Source: Arthrobacter crusticola (GTDB lineage: Bacteria > Actinomycetota > Actinomycetes > Actinomycetales > Micrococcaceae). From it: a stretch of 64,000 nt of DNA. The notes beneath the pieces are model-generated. The model was given only the letters and a program-made list of their open reading frames with translations, was not told the DNA's origin and searched no databases. A program made the translations under genes and the position numbers. Numbering within the stretch: position 1 is the stretch's first letter; each line of letters starts with the position of its first letter. The stretch is from the NCBI RefSeq assembly GCF_004357995.1, contig NZ_SMTK01000006.1, positions 1 to 64,000 of the forward strand, read 5' to 3'. Of this stretch, positions 9,745-19,196 are shown piece by piece.

Positions 9745-11525
9745 CAGCTGAGCACACCGGGACTCTCTCCGACGACGCCGTGTCCCCGGCCGACGGCCCC
9801 ATCCTCTCGGTGCGCGGACTCGGCGTCGACTTCAACGTTGACAATGAATGGGTGATGGCCGCCGAGGACGTCTCCTACGACATCCACCCGGGCGAGATCC
9901 TGGCCATCGTGGGCGAGTCCGGCTCCGGCAAGAGCATGTCCTCGATGGCGCTGCTGGGGCTGCTGCCCCGCAACGGCCGGTCCAAGGGCAGCGCCCGGCT
10001 GATGGGCAAAGAGCTGATCGGCGCTCCGCAGAAGACCCTGCGCCGGATCCGCGGCAACGACGTCGCCATGATCTTCCAGGAACCGATGACTGCGCTCAAC
10101 CCGGTGCTGACCGTGGGTGAGCAGATCCGCGAGGCGGTCGAGCAGCATACCGAGGCCTCCCCCGCCGCCGCCAAGGAGCGGGCGATCGAACTGCTGCGGA
10201 TGGTGGAGATCCCCGAGCCGGAACGGCGTTACGACTCCTATCCGCACCAGTTCTCCGGCGGGCAGCGCCAACGGGCGATGATCGCCATCGCCCTGGCCAA
10301 CGACCCGATGCTGCTCATTGCCGACGAGCCGACGACGGCGCTCGACGTCACCGTGCAGGCGGAGGTCCTCGAACTGCTGCGCCGGCTCAACAAGCGCCTG
10401 CGCAGCGCCATCCTCCTGATCACCCACGACATGGGGGTGGTGGCCGACCTCGCGGACCACATCGTGGTGATGGAGCGCGGCCGGATCGTTGAGTCCGCCC
10501 CCTCGAAGCAGCTCTTCCTCGCCCCGAAGGAGCCCTACACCCGCCAACTGCTCGACGCGGTACCGTATTTGGGCTCGAAGGTCGGAGGGGTCCTCACCGA
10601 CGTCGAGGTCATCGACGGCAGCATCCGGATCCACGAGGACTACGCCGCACGCGCCCTGGCGCACCGGGAGGAGCACACCGCAGCCGGCACTGTGCCCGCG
10701 TTGGAGCTGGCGGGCGTGGACATCGAGTATCCGGGCCGTTTCCGGCAGCCGCCCTTCAAGGCGGTCCACGACGTGTCCTTCACCATCCTGCCCGGGGAGG
10801 TCATGGGGCTGGTCGGCGAGTCGGGCTCGGGCAAGTCGACGATCGCCAGGGCGGTCACCGGGCTGATCCGGACCACCGCGGGCAGCGTGCGGATCGCGGG
10901 GACGGACATCACCTCGCTCTCGGCCCGGCAGATCCTGCCGCTGCGCAAGAAGTTCGCCATCGTCTTCCAGGACCCGGCCGCCTCGCTGAATCCGCGTCTC
11001 TCAATCGGGGACAGCATCGGCGAACCGCTGTACCTCCACGAGAAGCTCTCCCGGGCCGACCTCGACCGGCGGGTGCAGGGACTGCTTGAGGACGTGCAGC
11101 TGCCGGTCTCCTTCCGCAACCGGTACCCGCACGAGCTCTCCGGGGGCCAGCGCCAGCGGGTCGGCATCGCCCGGGCCCTGTCGCTCCGGCCGTCCCTCCT
11201 CGTCGCCGACGAGCCGACGTCGGCCCTCGACGTGTCGGTGCAGGCCGCGGTGCTGAAGCTGCTGCAGGACCTGCAGCGCGAGCGGGGCTTCGCCTGCCTG
11301 TTCGTCAGCCACGACCTTGCCGTCGTCGAGCTGCTCGCCAGCCACATCGCGGTGCTCAGCAAGGGCCGTCTGGTGGAGCAGGGCACCACCGAGCAGGTGC
11401 TGAAGTATCCGCGGGATCCGTACACCCGCCGGCTCCTGGCGGCGGCGCCGGTGCCCGATCCCACGGAGCAGGCCGTGCGGCGCGAACAGCGCAACGCGAT
11501 CCTCGCCGCAGGTGCCCCCGGATAG
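9741..11525 (+). CDS. Peptide ABC transporter, fused double ATP-binding protein (DppD-DppF type)
   Basis: The 594-residue product contains two complete ABC ATPase domains. Domain 1 has Walker [11 protein letters not shown] near residue 58, signature FSGGQRQR near 171 and [12 protein letters not shown] near 191. Domain 2 has [10 protein letters not shown] near 359, [10 protein letters not shown] near 467 and [12 protein letters not shown]. Each ends in the oligopeptide-type tail seen in DppD/DppF ([30 protein letters not shown]). The fusion is common in actinobacteria and supplies both ATPases of the importer. It overlaps the permease stop by 4 bp and is followed by a strong terminator. Confidence 0.95.
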   Translation: MTAEHTGTLSDDAVSPADGPILSVRGLGVDFNVDNEWVMAAEDVSYDIHPGEILAIVGESGSGKSMSSMALLGLLPRNGRSKGSARLMGKELIGAPQKTLRRIRGNDVAMIFQEPMTALNPVLTVGEQIREAVEQHTEASPAAAKERAIELLRMVEIPEPERRYDSYPHQFSGGQRQRAMIAIALANDPMLLIADEPTTALDVTVQAEVLELLRRLNKRLRSAILLITHDMGVVADLADHIVVMERGRIVESAPSKQLFLAPKEPYTRQLLDAVPYLGSKVGGVLTDVEVIDGSIRIHEDYAARALAHREEHTAAGTVPALELAGVDIEYPGRFRQPPFKAVHDVSFTILPGEVMGLVGESGSGKSTIARAVTGLIRTTAGSVRIAGTDITSLSARQILPLRKKFAIVFQDPAASLNPRLSIGDSIGEPLYLHEKLSRADLDRRVQGLLEDVQLPVSFRNRYPHELSGGQRQRVGIARALSLRPSLLVADEPTSALDVSVQAAVLKLLQDLQRERGFACLFVSHDLAVVELLASHIAVLSKGRLVEQGTTEQVLKYPRDPYTRRLLAAAPVPDPTEQAVRREQRNAILAAGAPG

Positions 11526-11538
11526 CTCCGCCCCTCGG

Positions 11539-11575
11539 CCGTCCGGGTCCGCCGCATCCCCGCGGACCCGGACGG
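11539..11575 (+). terminator. Hairpin terminator after the peptide importer operon
   Basis: A 14-bp perfect stem (CCGTCCGGGTCCGC paired with GCGGACCCGGACGG) around a 9-nt loop starts 13 bp after the ATPase stop. It is GC-rich with no T-run, the common form in this genome. Confidence 0.75.
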
Positions 11576-11641
11576 CGGTGTGGCCCGCGGCGCGGTGCCA
11601 CGTATGCTGAGCGCACCATCCTATTCGTGAGCGGAGTACAC

Positions 11642-12736
11642 GTGGTCAAGGGGCCTACCGTCTATGACGTTGCGGAGCTGGCCGGAGTGTCGATCGCCAC
11701 GGTGTCCTTCACCTTCCGCCAGCCGCACCGGGTGCGCCAGTCGACCCGGGAGGCCGTCCTGGCCGCGGCGCAGGCCCTGAATTATCTACCCAGCGGCAAC
11801 GCGCGCGGGCTGGCCCGGGGCCGCACCGGGGCCCTGGGCATCTACTCGTTCGACTTCTACTTCCTTGACGACCCGGCGAGCGCCGGTGGCGCAGGGACCC
11901 GCGCCGCCGCGCCGGCGGGCTCGGATCCGAACGCTGACTACCGCGTCTTCCCCCTGTACGTTGACGAGGTGCAGCGCGGGGTGGCCCTTGAATGCTGGCG
12001 GCGCGGTTACACGCTGATGGTCGGCGGCGGCAACCGGACGACCGGCCGGACGGCGATCGCGGACATTGCGGGGCAGGTCGACGGCCTTGCGGTCTTCCCG
12101 CGGACGGTCCCCGTCGAGGTGCTCTCGCTGATCTCCCGGCGCATCCCGGTGGTCGAGCTCTCCGAGCCGTCCCACGACGACAGCCTTCACCATGTGACAG
12201 TCGATAACGCAGCTGGCATGCACGCCCTCACGACGCACCTGATCACCGCGCACGGACTGCGCGACCTGCAGTTCGCTGCCCCGCGTGATCCGTGGTCGGA
12301 CTTCCAGCTCCGCTTCCGCGGTTTCCAGGCCGCCCTGGCGGAGGCCGGCCTGCCGGTTCCGGAACGACCGGTCACGGAGGGCGACGGCGCGCCGCAGTCG
12401 GCAGAGGCCCTCGCCGCGGCCCTTCTGGCGGGCGGGCGGCTCCCCGACGGGATCGTCTGCGCCCACGACGAGTACGCCCTGCCGCTCATCGACGCCCTTC
12501 TCCGGAGGGGCGTCGATGTCCCCGGCCGGGTGGCGGTCACCGGATTCGACGGCATTGTTGCAGGACGCCTTCAACGCCCGCAGCTGACCACCGTGCGCCA
12601 GCCGATGGAACAGATGGGGCGCACCGCGGCCGCGATCCTCATCGACGGGTTCGAAGATCGGACGCTGCCACCGCAGAGCCGGCAGCTGCCGGTCGAGGTG
12701 GTCCTGCGCGAGAGCTGCGGGTGCCCCCCGGCGTAG
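11642..12736 (+). CDS. LacI-family transcriptional regulator
   Basis: The 364-residue product begins with a canonical LacI helix-turn-helix (GPTVYDVAELAGVSIATVSF, then LNYLPSGNARGLARGRTGALGI hinge). A periplasmic-binding-like sensor domain follows (TVDNAAGMHALTTHLI, VAVTGFDGI, LTTVRQPMEQMGRTAA) and a Cys-containing tail (RESCGCPP). I chose the GTG at 11642 because AGCGGAG precedes it with good spacing; a GTG 15 bp upstream is possible. The paired LacI-type operators lie about 130 bp after its stop, directly before the carbohydrate importer operon, so this protein most likely represses that operon and responds to its sugar. The inducer cannot be read from the sequence. Confidence 0.92.
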   Translation: MVKGPTVYDVAELAGVSIATVSFTFRQPHRVRQSTREAVLAAAQALNYLPSGNARGLARGRTGALGIYSFDFYFLDDPASAGGAGTRAAAPAGSDPNADYRVFPLYVDEVQRGVALECWRRGYTLMVGGGNRTTGRTAIADIAGQVDGLAVFPRTVPVEVLSLISRRIPVVELSEPSHDDSLHHVTVDNAAGMHALTTHLITAHGLRDLQFAAPRDPWSDFQLRFRGFQAALAEAGLPVPERPVTEGDGAPQSAEALAAALLAGGRLPDGIVCAHDEYALPLIDALLRRGVDVPGRVAVTGFDGIVAGRLQRPQLTTVRQPMEQMGRTAAAILIDGFEDRTLPPQSRQLPVEVVLRESCGCPPA

Positions 12737-12868
12737 GCCGCCGCCGACCAGTCCCCAGGGCGCACCGGCGTCTGTGGGGCTCGTCCCGCCGGAGTATCTC
12801 GCCGGGCCTCCCCCTCCCGGCCTTCCCGGGGTAAAGAGCGCCGACGGGACCTCTTGCCATTCCACTTT

Positions 12869-12912
12869 CTATGCGCTTAGCTGAGGGCTGCGGATGTTTT
12901 CTAAGCGCATAG
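12869..12912. promoter_or_regulatory. Paired LacI-type operators before the carbohydrate operon
   Basis: Two 12-bp sites, CTATGCGCTTAG (12869-12880) and CTAAGCGCATAG (12901-12912), are exact reverse complements. Each is also an imperfect palindrome of the form CTAWGCGCWTAG with the central CG step typical of LacI-family operators. The outer match extends to 15 bp (TTTCT.../...AGAAA). Their centres are 32 bp apart, close to three helical turns, placing them on one DNA face. They lie about 100 bp before the binding-protein gene and 130 bp after the LacI gene. Confidence 0.75.
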
Positions 12913-13012
12913 AAATCTCCGGACATTTCGCGAGTTCAAGCTATGGGGGCATGTTCTTTTCCTGCCGCCGGCCGATATTGGGCGGACGAAACAATTCATG
13001 AAAGGAACAATG

Positions 13013-14287
13013 ATGATCCAAGTGAATGTTCGAAAAGCGGCGGCCGTCGGGGTTGCGGCCGCCTTGCTGCTGACCGGCTGCGGCCGGGACGGCGACGCCT
13101 CCGAATCCGGCCAGGCGGCCGGACTCTCCGACGGTCCCGCCAAGGGGACTCTCACGGTCTGGGCCCAGGCCGCCGAGGCCGAGGCGCTGCCGGAGCTGCT
13201 GAAGGAGTTTGAAGCCGCCAACCCCGACGTCGAGGTCGAGGTCACGGCGCTGCCCTGGGATGCGGCACACAACAAGTACCAGACGGCCATTGCCGGCGGC
13301 AGTGCCCCCGACATCGCACACATGGGCACCACCTGGATGGGCGACTTCGCGTACGCCTTCGACGCCGCCCCCAAAGAAATTGACACTGACGCCTTCTTCC
13401 CCGGTTCGGTCCAGTCCACGGAGGTCGACGGAGAGAAGTACGGCGTCCCGTGGTACGTGGACACCCGGATGGTCTACTACCGCACGGACCTGGCCGAAAA
13501 GGCAGGCTACAAAGAGTTCCCCGAGACCTGGGAGGACTTCAAGGCCCTGGCCAAGGCTCTGCAGGACAAGGCCGGAGCGGAGTACGGAGTCGGCCTGCCG
13601 GCCGGCGGAGCCGACGCGTTCCAGTCAATGCTGCTCTTCCCCTGGTCCAACGGCGCCGAACTGATGAACGAGGACAACACCGAATGGACCTTCGACACCC
13701 CGGAGATGGTTGAGGCACTGGAGTACTACCAGAGTTTCTTCGACGAGGGCCTCGCCGACGAGAACGCGGCCACCGATGCCGGCGCAGCCGAGGCGGCCTT
13801 CGTCAACGGCAGCACCCCGATGCTCTTCGCGGGCCCCTCGATGATCGGCCAGCTTGAGGCGGTGGGCGGCAAGGAATTCGCCGAGAAGTACGCCGTCGCA
13901 ACGGTTCCGGCGAAGAAGAGCTCAACCTCGTTCTCCGGCGGCGGCAACCTGGTGGTGTTCAAGGACACCGACAACCGCGACGCGGCGTGGAAGCTCGTCC
14001 AGTGGCTCACCGAGCAGGAGACCCAGGTGAAGTGGAACCGCGCGACCGGAGACCTGCCCTCGGCGGCCGAGGCGTGGGACGCCCCCGAGCTTGCCGATGA
14101 CCCGAAGCTCGCCGAGTTCGGCACGCAGCTCAAGGACACCAACTCCCCGCCCGCCGTGGCGAGCTGGACCAAGGTCTCGGCCGCCGCCGACACCGAGCTC
14201 GAGCAGATCGTCAAGGCAGGAAAGGACCCGGCGGAGGCCATGAAGGCCCTCCAGGCCACCGCCGACTCACTCGGAACAGGCGACTGA
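13013..14287 (+). CDS. Carbohydrate ABC transporter substrate-binding lipoprotein (family 1)
   Basis: The product of about 424 residues has a lipoprotein signal (VAAALLLTGC, lipidated Cys at about 23). The extracellular sugar-binding fold of family 1 follows (GTLTVWAQAAEAEALPELLKE, TAIAGGSAPDIAHMGTTWMG, YGVPWYVDTRMVYYRTDL). Three in-frame ATGs lie at 12998, 13010 and 13013. AAAGGA at 13001-13006 fits the last one best, because the first ATG overlaps the ribosome binding site. It is the first gene of a six-gene operon under the paired LacI operators. The ligand is unknown; the isomerase and dehydrogenase downstream suggest a sugar or sugar derivative that needs oxidation and isomerisation. Confidence 0.92.
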   Translation: MIQVNVRKAAAVGVAAALLLTGCGRDGDASESGQAAGLSDGPAKGTLTVWAQAAEAEALPELLKEFEAANPDVEVEVTALPWDAAHNKYQTAIAGGSAPDIAHMGTTWMGDFAYAFDAAPKEIDTDAFFPGSVQSTEVDGEKYGVPWYVDTRMVYYRTDLAEKAGYKEFPETWEDFKALAKALQDKAGAEYGVGLPAGGADAFQSMLLFPWSNGAELMNEDNTEWTFDTPEMVEALEYYQSFFDEGLADENAATDAGAAEAAFVNGSTPMLFAGPSMIGQLEAVGGKEFAEKYAVATVPAKKSSTSFSGGGNLVVFKDTDNRDAAWKLVQWLTEQETQVKWNRATGDLPSAAEAWDAPELADDPKLAEFGTQLKDTNSPPAVASWTKVSAAADTELEQIVKAGKDPAEAMKALQATADSLGTGD

Positions 14288-14289
14288 CA

Positions 14290-15219
14290 GTGGCCGCTGC
14301 CCCGCTCCTGCTGGCCGGCACCCCACGGGGTTCCGGCCAGCGGGCCCGCGAGCGCCGGAACGGTGTGGTCGCGTGGGCCTTCGCCCTGCCGTTCGTGCTC
14401 GTCTTCGCGGCGTTCATGCTGATGCCGCTCGTGTCCTCCTTTGTTCTGTCCTTCACCGACTTCACCAGCCGCGACGTCCAGGACCCGCTGACCGTGGAGT
14501 TCGTCGGCCTCGAGCAGTACGCCGCCCTTTTCGAGGATCCCCGGTTCCGGCGCTCAATGATCAACACCGGCTACTTCGTGGTGGTGGGCATCCCGCTGAC
14601 CATGGTCGTGGCCCTCGCCCTGGCCGTCGCCCTCAACAGCGGGATCGGGCGCCTGCGCACCCTGTTCCGCACCGCCTTCTTCACCCCGGTCGTGACGAGC
14701 ATCGTGGCCGTCGCCGTGCTGTGGAGGTTCATCCTCCAGCCGGACGGGCTGCTGAACACGATGCTGGAATCGTTCGGTGCGGCCGCGCCCGACTGGCTGA
14801 ACAGCACCACCTGGGCGATGCCCTCGATGATCCTCATGGCCGTGTGGCGCAACATGGGCACGCTGATGATTATCTTCCTCGCCGGTCTGCAGACCATCCC
14901 GCGGGAGATGCTCGAGGCCGCCGAGGTCGACGGCGCCAACGCCGTCCAGCGCTTTTTCTCCATCACGGTGCCGATGCTGCGGCCGACCCTGCTGTTGGGC
15001 GCGGTGCTGCTCTCCGTCGGCTATCTGCAGTTCTTCGAAGAGCCCTTCGTCATGACCAATGGAGGCCCCCTCGATTCGACGTACTCCGTCAGCTATTACA
15101 CCTACAACCAATTCGGCTTCGGGCAGTACGGGCTTGCCTCCGCGGCGAGCTACGTGCTCTTTCTTGCGATAGTGCTCCTGAGCATTGTGCAGTTCCGTGC
15201 CCTGCGATCCAAGGACTGA
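14290..15219 (+). CDS. Sugar ABC transporter permease, MalF/UgpA type
   Basis: The 309-residue product has about six membrane segments. It contains the binding-protein-dependent EAA motif (PREMLEAAEVDGANAVQRFFSITVP) and the C-terminal FVMTNGGPLDSTYS region typical of the MalF/UgpA branch. It begins with GTG 2 bp after the binding-protein stop, so it is probably translationally coupled. It pairs with the next permease. No ATPase gene is present in this operon. As in many actinobacterial carbohydrate importers, a shared MsiK-like ATPase elsewhere would be required. Confidence 0.94.
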   Translation: MAAAPLLLAGTPRGSGQRARERRNGVVAWAFALPFVLVFAAFMLMPLVSSFVLSFTDFTSRDVQDPLTVEFVGLEQYAALFEDPRFRRSMINTGYFVVVGIPLTMVVALALAVALNSGIGRLRTLFRTAFFTPVVTSIVAVAVLWRFILQPDGLLNTMLESFGAAAPDWLNSTTWAMPSMILMAVWRNMGTLMIIFLAGLQTIPREMLEAAEVDGANAVQRFFSITVPMLRPTLLLGAVLLSVGYLQFFEEPFVMTNGGPLDSTYSVSYYTYNQFGFGQYGLASAASYVLFLAIVLLSIVQFRALRSKD

Positions 15220-15231
15220 CAGGTTTCCCGC

Positions 15232-16119
15232 ATGACAATGCTCAAGAACGCCCCCGCGGAGGCGGTGCCGCACACCGGCCCGCCGATCCGCCGCCGCGCC
15301 CGCGGCCGCGGCCTGCGGGCCCTGACCTACGCCGGACTCGTCGCAGCGGCCGCGGCGACGCTGCTCCCCTTCATCTGGATGCTGCTTGGCTCCTTCAAAA
15401 CCCAGGGGGAGCTGCTCCGCCGGCCCCTCACCTGGTGGCCGAAGGATCCGATCCTCAGCAACTACACCACCTGGTTCACCGACCACGGCATCGGGCAGTT
15501 CTTCGTGAACAGCCTCGTCGTCGCCGTCGTCACGGTGCTGGGCAATCTGCTCTTCTGCTCCATGGTCGGTTACGCGCTGGCCAAGATGGAGTTTCCGGGC
15601 AAGCGGCTGCTGTTCCTCGTAGTGATGCTGACCCTGATGGTGCCCGGGGTCGTGACCTTCGTTCCCCTGTTCGTCATGGTCAGCAAGCTCGACCTGGTGA
15701 ACACCTATCCCGGACTGATCCTGCCGTTCCTCGTCTCCCCGCTGGGGGTCTTCCTCATGCGCCAGTTCATGCTGGGGATCCCGCAGTCGCTGCTTGAGGC
15801 GGCACGCATCGACGGCGCCGGGGAGTTCCGTACGTTCACCCGGATCGTGATGCCGCTGTGCGGGCCACCCCTCGCCACCCTGGGCATCCTGACCTTCCTC
15901 AGCTCCTGGAACAACTTCCTCTGGCCGCTCGTCGCCGCCCAGAGCGAGGAGAAATACACACTGCCGGTCGCCCTGGCACTGTTCTCCACGGGCCAGCACG
16001 CCACCGACTACGGCCTGCTGCTGGCCGGAGCGGTGCTGATCATCACGCCCATCATCGCCCTGTTCGTCGCACTCCAGCGCTACTTCATCCAGGGCGTAGC
16101 GGGAACCGGCATCAAGTAG
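15232..16119 (+). CDS. Sugar ABC transporter permease, MalG/UgpE type
   Basis: The 295-residue product has about six membrane segments, the MalG-type N terminus (AATLLPFIWMLLGSFKTQGEL) and the EAA loop (PQSLLEAARIDGAGEFRTF). The C-terminal FLSSWNNFLWPLVAAQSEEK is characteristic of the family. It follows its partner by 12 bp. With the lipoprotein and MalF-type subunit it forms the membrane part of the importer, whose ATPase is not encoded nearby. Confidence 0.94.
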   Translation: MTMLKNAPAEAVPHTGPPIRRRARGRGLRALTYAGLVAAAAATLLPFIWMLLGSFKTQGELLRRPLTWWPKDPILSNYTTWFTDHGIGQFFVNSLVVAVVTVLGNLLFCSMVGYALAKMEFPGKRLLFLVVMLTLMVPGVVTFVPLFVMVSKLDLVNTYPGLILPFLVSPLGVFLMRQFMLGIPQSLLEAARIDGAGEFRTFTRIVMPLCGPPLATLGILTFLSSWNNFLWPLVAAQSEEKYTLPVALALFSTGQHATDYGLLLAGAVLIITPIIALFVALQRYFIQGVAGTGIK

Positions 16120-16180
16120 GCGCACCCGCCCCGTGCCGGCCGAAGCGCCCTCCTCCAATCCCTTCGTGAAAGGACACGCA

Positions 16181-16921
16181 ATGCGTACCTCAGTCCAGCT
16201 CTACACCGTCCGGGACGCCCTCGAGGCGGATCTTCCGGGCACGATCGCCAGGGTGGCCCACGCCGGGTTCGGCCACGTCGAACCCTATGACTTTGTTGCC
16301 CGTGCCGGGGAGCTCGGGCGGGCGCTGGAGGAGCATTCCCTCACCGCCCCGTCGGGGCATGCGCCGCTGCTGAGCGCGGACCAGGACGAGATCTTCGCCG
16401 CCGCCGCGCGCCTCGGCATTGGAACGGTCATCGAGCCCCTCGTCCCGGCCGAGCGCTGGCAGGAGGCCGCGGACATCGAAGCCACCGCGGAGAAGCTCAA
16501 TGCCGCCGCGGCCAGGGGTGCCGCTTCCGGGATCCGGGTGGGTTACCACAACCACGCCTGGGAGCTGGAGTCGTTGATCGATGGAACCACGGCCCTTGAA
16601 TACCTCGCGGCCCGGCTGGACCCCGGGGTCCTCCTCGAGGTCGACGCCTACTGGGCGGCGGTCGGCGGGCAGGACCCGGCGCAGCTGGTGCGCCGCCTCG
16701 GCGACAGGGTCCGTTTCCTCCACATCAAGGACGGACCGGCCACGACGGACACGATGGCGCAGGTCCCGGCCGGGCAGGGCAGCATTCCGGTGCGCGCGGT
16801 CCTGTCCGCGGCGGGTTCCCTCGAAGTGGGTGTCGTGGAGTTCGACGACTACGCCGGCGACATCTTCGAGGGCATCGCCCAGAGCCTTGCGTTCCTCCGC
16901 CGGGGAGCGGTGCACGCATGA
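16181..16921 (+). CDS. Sugar phosphate isomerase/epimerase (AP endonuclease 2-like TIM barrel)
   Basis: The 246-residue product is a xylose-isomerase-like TIM barrel. It shows MRTSVQLYTVRDALEADLPG at the start, the metal-site strand GYHNHAWELE, VLLEVDAYWAAVGGQDP (metal-binding acid) and RVRFLHIKDGP. These are the usual motifs of the IolE/IolI/YcjR-type isomerases. I start it at the ATG behind GAAAGGA. Its stop overlaps the next ORF by 4 bp. Together with the dehydrogenase it probably handles the imported sugar in the cytoplasm, for example a keto-sugar or inositol-type intermediate; the exact substrate is not decidable from sequence. Confidence 0.88.
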   Translation: MRTSVQLYTVRDALEADLPGTIARVAHAGFGHVEPYDFVARAGELGRALEEHSLTAPSGHAPLLSADQDEIFAAAARLGIGTVIEPLVPAERWQEAADIEATAEKLNAAAARGAASGIRVGYHNHAWELESLIDGTTALEYLAARLDPGVLLEVDAYWAAVGGQDPAQLVRRLGDRVRFLHIKDGPATTDTMAQVPAGQGSIPVRAVLSAAGSLEVGVVEFDDYAGDIFEGIAQSLAFLRRGAVHA

Positions 16922-18027
16922 GCCGCACGGGCCCGGTCGGCGTCGGCATCATCGGCGCGGGGAACATCAGCACCCAGTACCTGGACAGCCTCACCGCGTT
17001 TCCCGACATCGAGGTGCACGTTGTCGCCGACCTCTCGGAGGCGGCGGCCGCATCGCGCGCCGCCGAGTACCGCATCGATGCCTGGGGCGGCGTCGATGCC
17101 GCGCTGAACCATCCGGACGTCGAGATCATCGTCAACCTCACGACGCCGGCCGCCCACGTCGAGGTGGCGACGGCAGCGGTGCGCGCGGGCAAGCACGTCT
17201 GGAGCGAGAAGCCGTTCTCACTGGACCGGGAGAGCGGGCTGGCGCTGCTGCGCACGGCCGAAGCGGCGGGCCTGCGGCTTGGCTGCGCCCCCGACACCTT
17301 CCTCGGCGCCGGGCTGCAGTCGGCCCGGCGGGCCATTGACCACGGCGACATCGGCGTTCCCCTGACCGGCCAGACCGTGATGCAGTACGCGGGGCCCGAC
17401 GCCTGGCACCCGAACCCCGGCTTCCTCTTCGGAGAGGGCGCCGGCCCCCTGTTCGACATGGGCCCGTACTACCTCACCGCCCTGATCCAGACCTTCGGCC
17501 CGGTGGCCAAGGTGGCGGCGGTGGGATCACGGGCCCGGGAGGTCCGCACGGTCGGCTCGGGCACCAGGGCCGGCGAGCAGTTCCCCGTCACGGTGCCCAC
17601 CCACGTCAGCGCCCTGGCCCAGTTCCGCAACGGCACCTCCTCACACAGCGTGTTCAGCTTCGATTCACCGCTGACCCGGACTGGCTTCTTCGAGATTACG
17701 GGCACCGAGGCGACCCTGGCGATTCCCGACCCGAACGTCTTTGACGGTCAACTGCGCATCCTGCCCCGGGGCTCCGAGGACTGGAAGACACTGCCGGTGA
17801 CCGGCTCCGCGGCCGGCCGGGGCGTCGGGGTGCTGGAGATGGCGCGGGCCCTGCGCTCCGGCGTCCCGCACCGGGCGCAGGGCGAACTCGCGTACCACGT
17901 GCTCGACACCATGGTCTCCATCAGCGAGTCGATTGACACCGGGGCCTTCGTCGGCGTCGACAGCTCCGCCGCGCCGGCTCCGGCCCTGCCCGAGGACTGG
18001 GACCCCGCCGAGGCGACCCTGGGCTGA
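16918..18027 (+). CDS. Gfo/Idh/MocA-family NAD(P)-dependent oxidoreductase
   Basis: The 369-residue product has an N-terminal Rossmann fold (VGVGIIGAGNISTQYLDSL) and the family's EKP catalytic-lysine motif (GKHVWSEKPFSLDRE). A C-terminal alpha/beta domain follows (GPDAWHPNPGFLFGEGAGPLFDMGPYYLTAL, where the conserved DMG..Y region lines the substrate site). Relatives oxidise sugars, inositols or sugar acids. It is coupled to the isomerase by a 4-bp overlap and closes the operon. The isomerase plus Gfo/Idh pairing is typical of catabolic routes for less common sugars. Confidence 0.9.
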   Translation: MSRTGPVGVGIIGAGNISTQYLDSLTAFPDIEVHVVADLSEAAAASRAAEYRIDAWGGVDAALNHPDVEIIVNLTTPAAHVEVATAAVRAGKHVWSEKPFSLDRESGLALLRTAEAAGLRLGCAPDTFLGAGLQSARRAIDHGDIGVPLTGQTVMQYAGPDAWHPNPGFLFGEGAGPLFDMGPYYLTALIQTFGPVAKVAAVGSRAREVRTVGSGTRAGEQFPVTVPTHVSALAQFRNGTSSHSVFSFDSPLTRTGFFEITGTEATLAIPDPNVFDGQLRILPRGSEDWKTLPVTGSAAGRGVGVLEMARALRSGVPHRAQGELAYHVLDTMVSISESIDTGAFVGVDSSAAPAPALPEDWDPAEATLG

Positions 18028-18049
18028 CCGCAGCCCGCCCGCGCGGGCC

Positions 18050-18086
18050 GTGCTGTACCCGCCGGCACCGCCGGCGGGTACAGCAC
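18050..18086. terminator. Bidirectional terminator between convergent genes
   Basis: A 16-bp perfect stem (GTGCTGTACCCGCCGG paired with CCGGCGGGTACAGCAC) with a 5-nt loop lies between the Gfo/Idh stop and the stop codon of the convergent oxidoreductase, whose last base it touches. It can serve both transcripts. Confidence 0.85.
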
Positions 18087-19051
18087 TAGTGCCGGAAGAC
18101 GATCTTGCCGAACACGTCACCGGCGGCCATCCGGGCGAAGCCGTCCGCCGCCTCCTCGAGGCCGAGTACCGAATCGATCGGCGGGCGGACGCCCGTGGCC
18201 GCCAGAAGACGGGTCAGCCGGAGCAGCTCGTCCCGGGTGCCCATGGTGGAGCCGAGGACCCGCAACTGGAGGAAGAACACCCGGTTCAGCTCCGCCGAGG
18301 GCGCGGACCCGCTGGTGGCGCCGCAGGTCACCACCGCTCCCCCGGGCCGCAGCGCCTTGAGCGAGTGGGACCAGGTCGCCTCGCCGACGGAGTCGAACAC
18401 GACGTCGACCCGCTCCGGCAGGCGGGCACCGGCCTCGAAGGCGTCCGCGGCCCCCAGGGCGCGGGCACGGTCGAGCTTCTCGGCGTTCCTGCCCGTGACC
18501 CAGACGCGGAAGCCGGCGGCCGCCGCGAGGCTGATCAGGGCCGTGGAAACGCCGCCGCCCGACCCCTGGACCAGGATCGTCGAACCGGGGGCCGCGGGCG
18601 AGACGGTGAACAGCATCCGGTAGGCGGTCAGCCACGCGGTAGGAAGGCAGGCGGCCTCCTCGAAGGAAAGATCCTCGGGCTTGGGCACCAGGTTGCGTTC
18701 GGGCACCCACACATAGTCCGCCATGGTGCCCGGGTGGCGTTCGGAGAGCAGGGAGCGTCGCGGGTCCAAGGTCTCATCGCCCTCCCATCCCGGCGAGGCC
18801 AGCACCGAGTGCACAATCACGCTGCGCCCGTCGTCGTCGACCCCCGCCGCATCGCACCCGAGGACCATGGGGAGGCGCTCATCCGGCAGGCCCACCCCCT
18901 GGAGGGAGAACAGGTCATGGCGGTTCAGCGCGGAGGCCACCACCCTCACCCGGCGGAACCCGTCCGGCGGCGCGGGCGGCTCGAACTCCCCCACCCGCAG
19001 GGCCCCGAGCGGGTTGTCCTTCGATGTCGCTTCGACGTAGGCGGCGCGCAT
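18086..19051 (-). CDS. MDR-superfamily oxidoreductase, quinone-oxidoreductase-like
   Basis: The 321-residue product has the MDR layout: an N-terminal GroES-like domain (VVASALNRHDLFSLQG, LGCDAAG) and a Rossmann domain with the motif ILVQGSGGGVSTALISLAAAAG followed by VTGRNAEKLDRARALGA. The catalytic-zinc positions of classical alcohol dehydrogenases (CGSD, GHE) are replaced by NRHD and GCD. It therefore probably belongs to the zinc-independent NADPH quinone/enone reductase side, even if annotation tools call it zinc-binding dehydrogenase. The ATG at 19051 follows AGGAGATTT. Substrate unknown. Confidence 0.85.
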   Translation of the reverse strand: MRAAYVEATSKDNPLGALRVGEFEPPAPPDGFRRVRVVASALNRHDLFSLQGVGLPDERLPMVLGCDAAGVDDDGRSVIVHSVLASPGWEGDETLDPRRSLLSERHPGTMADYVWVPERNLVPKPEDLSFEEAACLPTAWLTAYRMLFTVSPAAPGSTILVQGSGGGVSTALISLAAAAGFRVWVTGRNAEKLDRARALGAADAFEAGARLPERVDVVFDSVGEATWSHSLKALRPGGAVVTCGATSGSAPSAELNRVFFLQLRVLGSTMGTRDELLRLTRLLAATGVRPPIDSVLGLEEAADGFARMAAGDVFGKIVFRH

Positions 19052-19196
19052 TGGAAATCTCCTCCGGTAGGTGCTGTGCCCCCATCCTAGGGCGGGCCTG
19101 CGCGCCGGGCGCCCGAGGCGCAGGGCGTTTAGGAGGCACCCGCCGGATGTGGGAGACTTGAATGCAGTTCTGTAGGCATATCTAAGGAGGCCAGCC

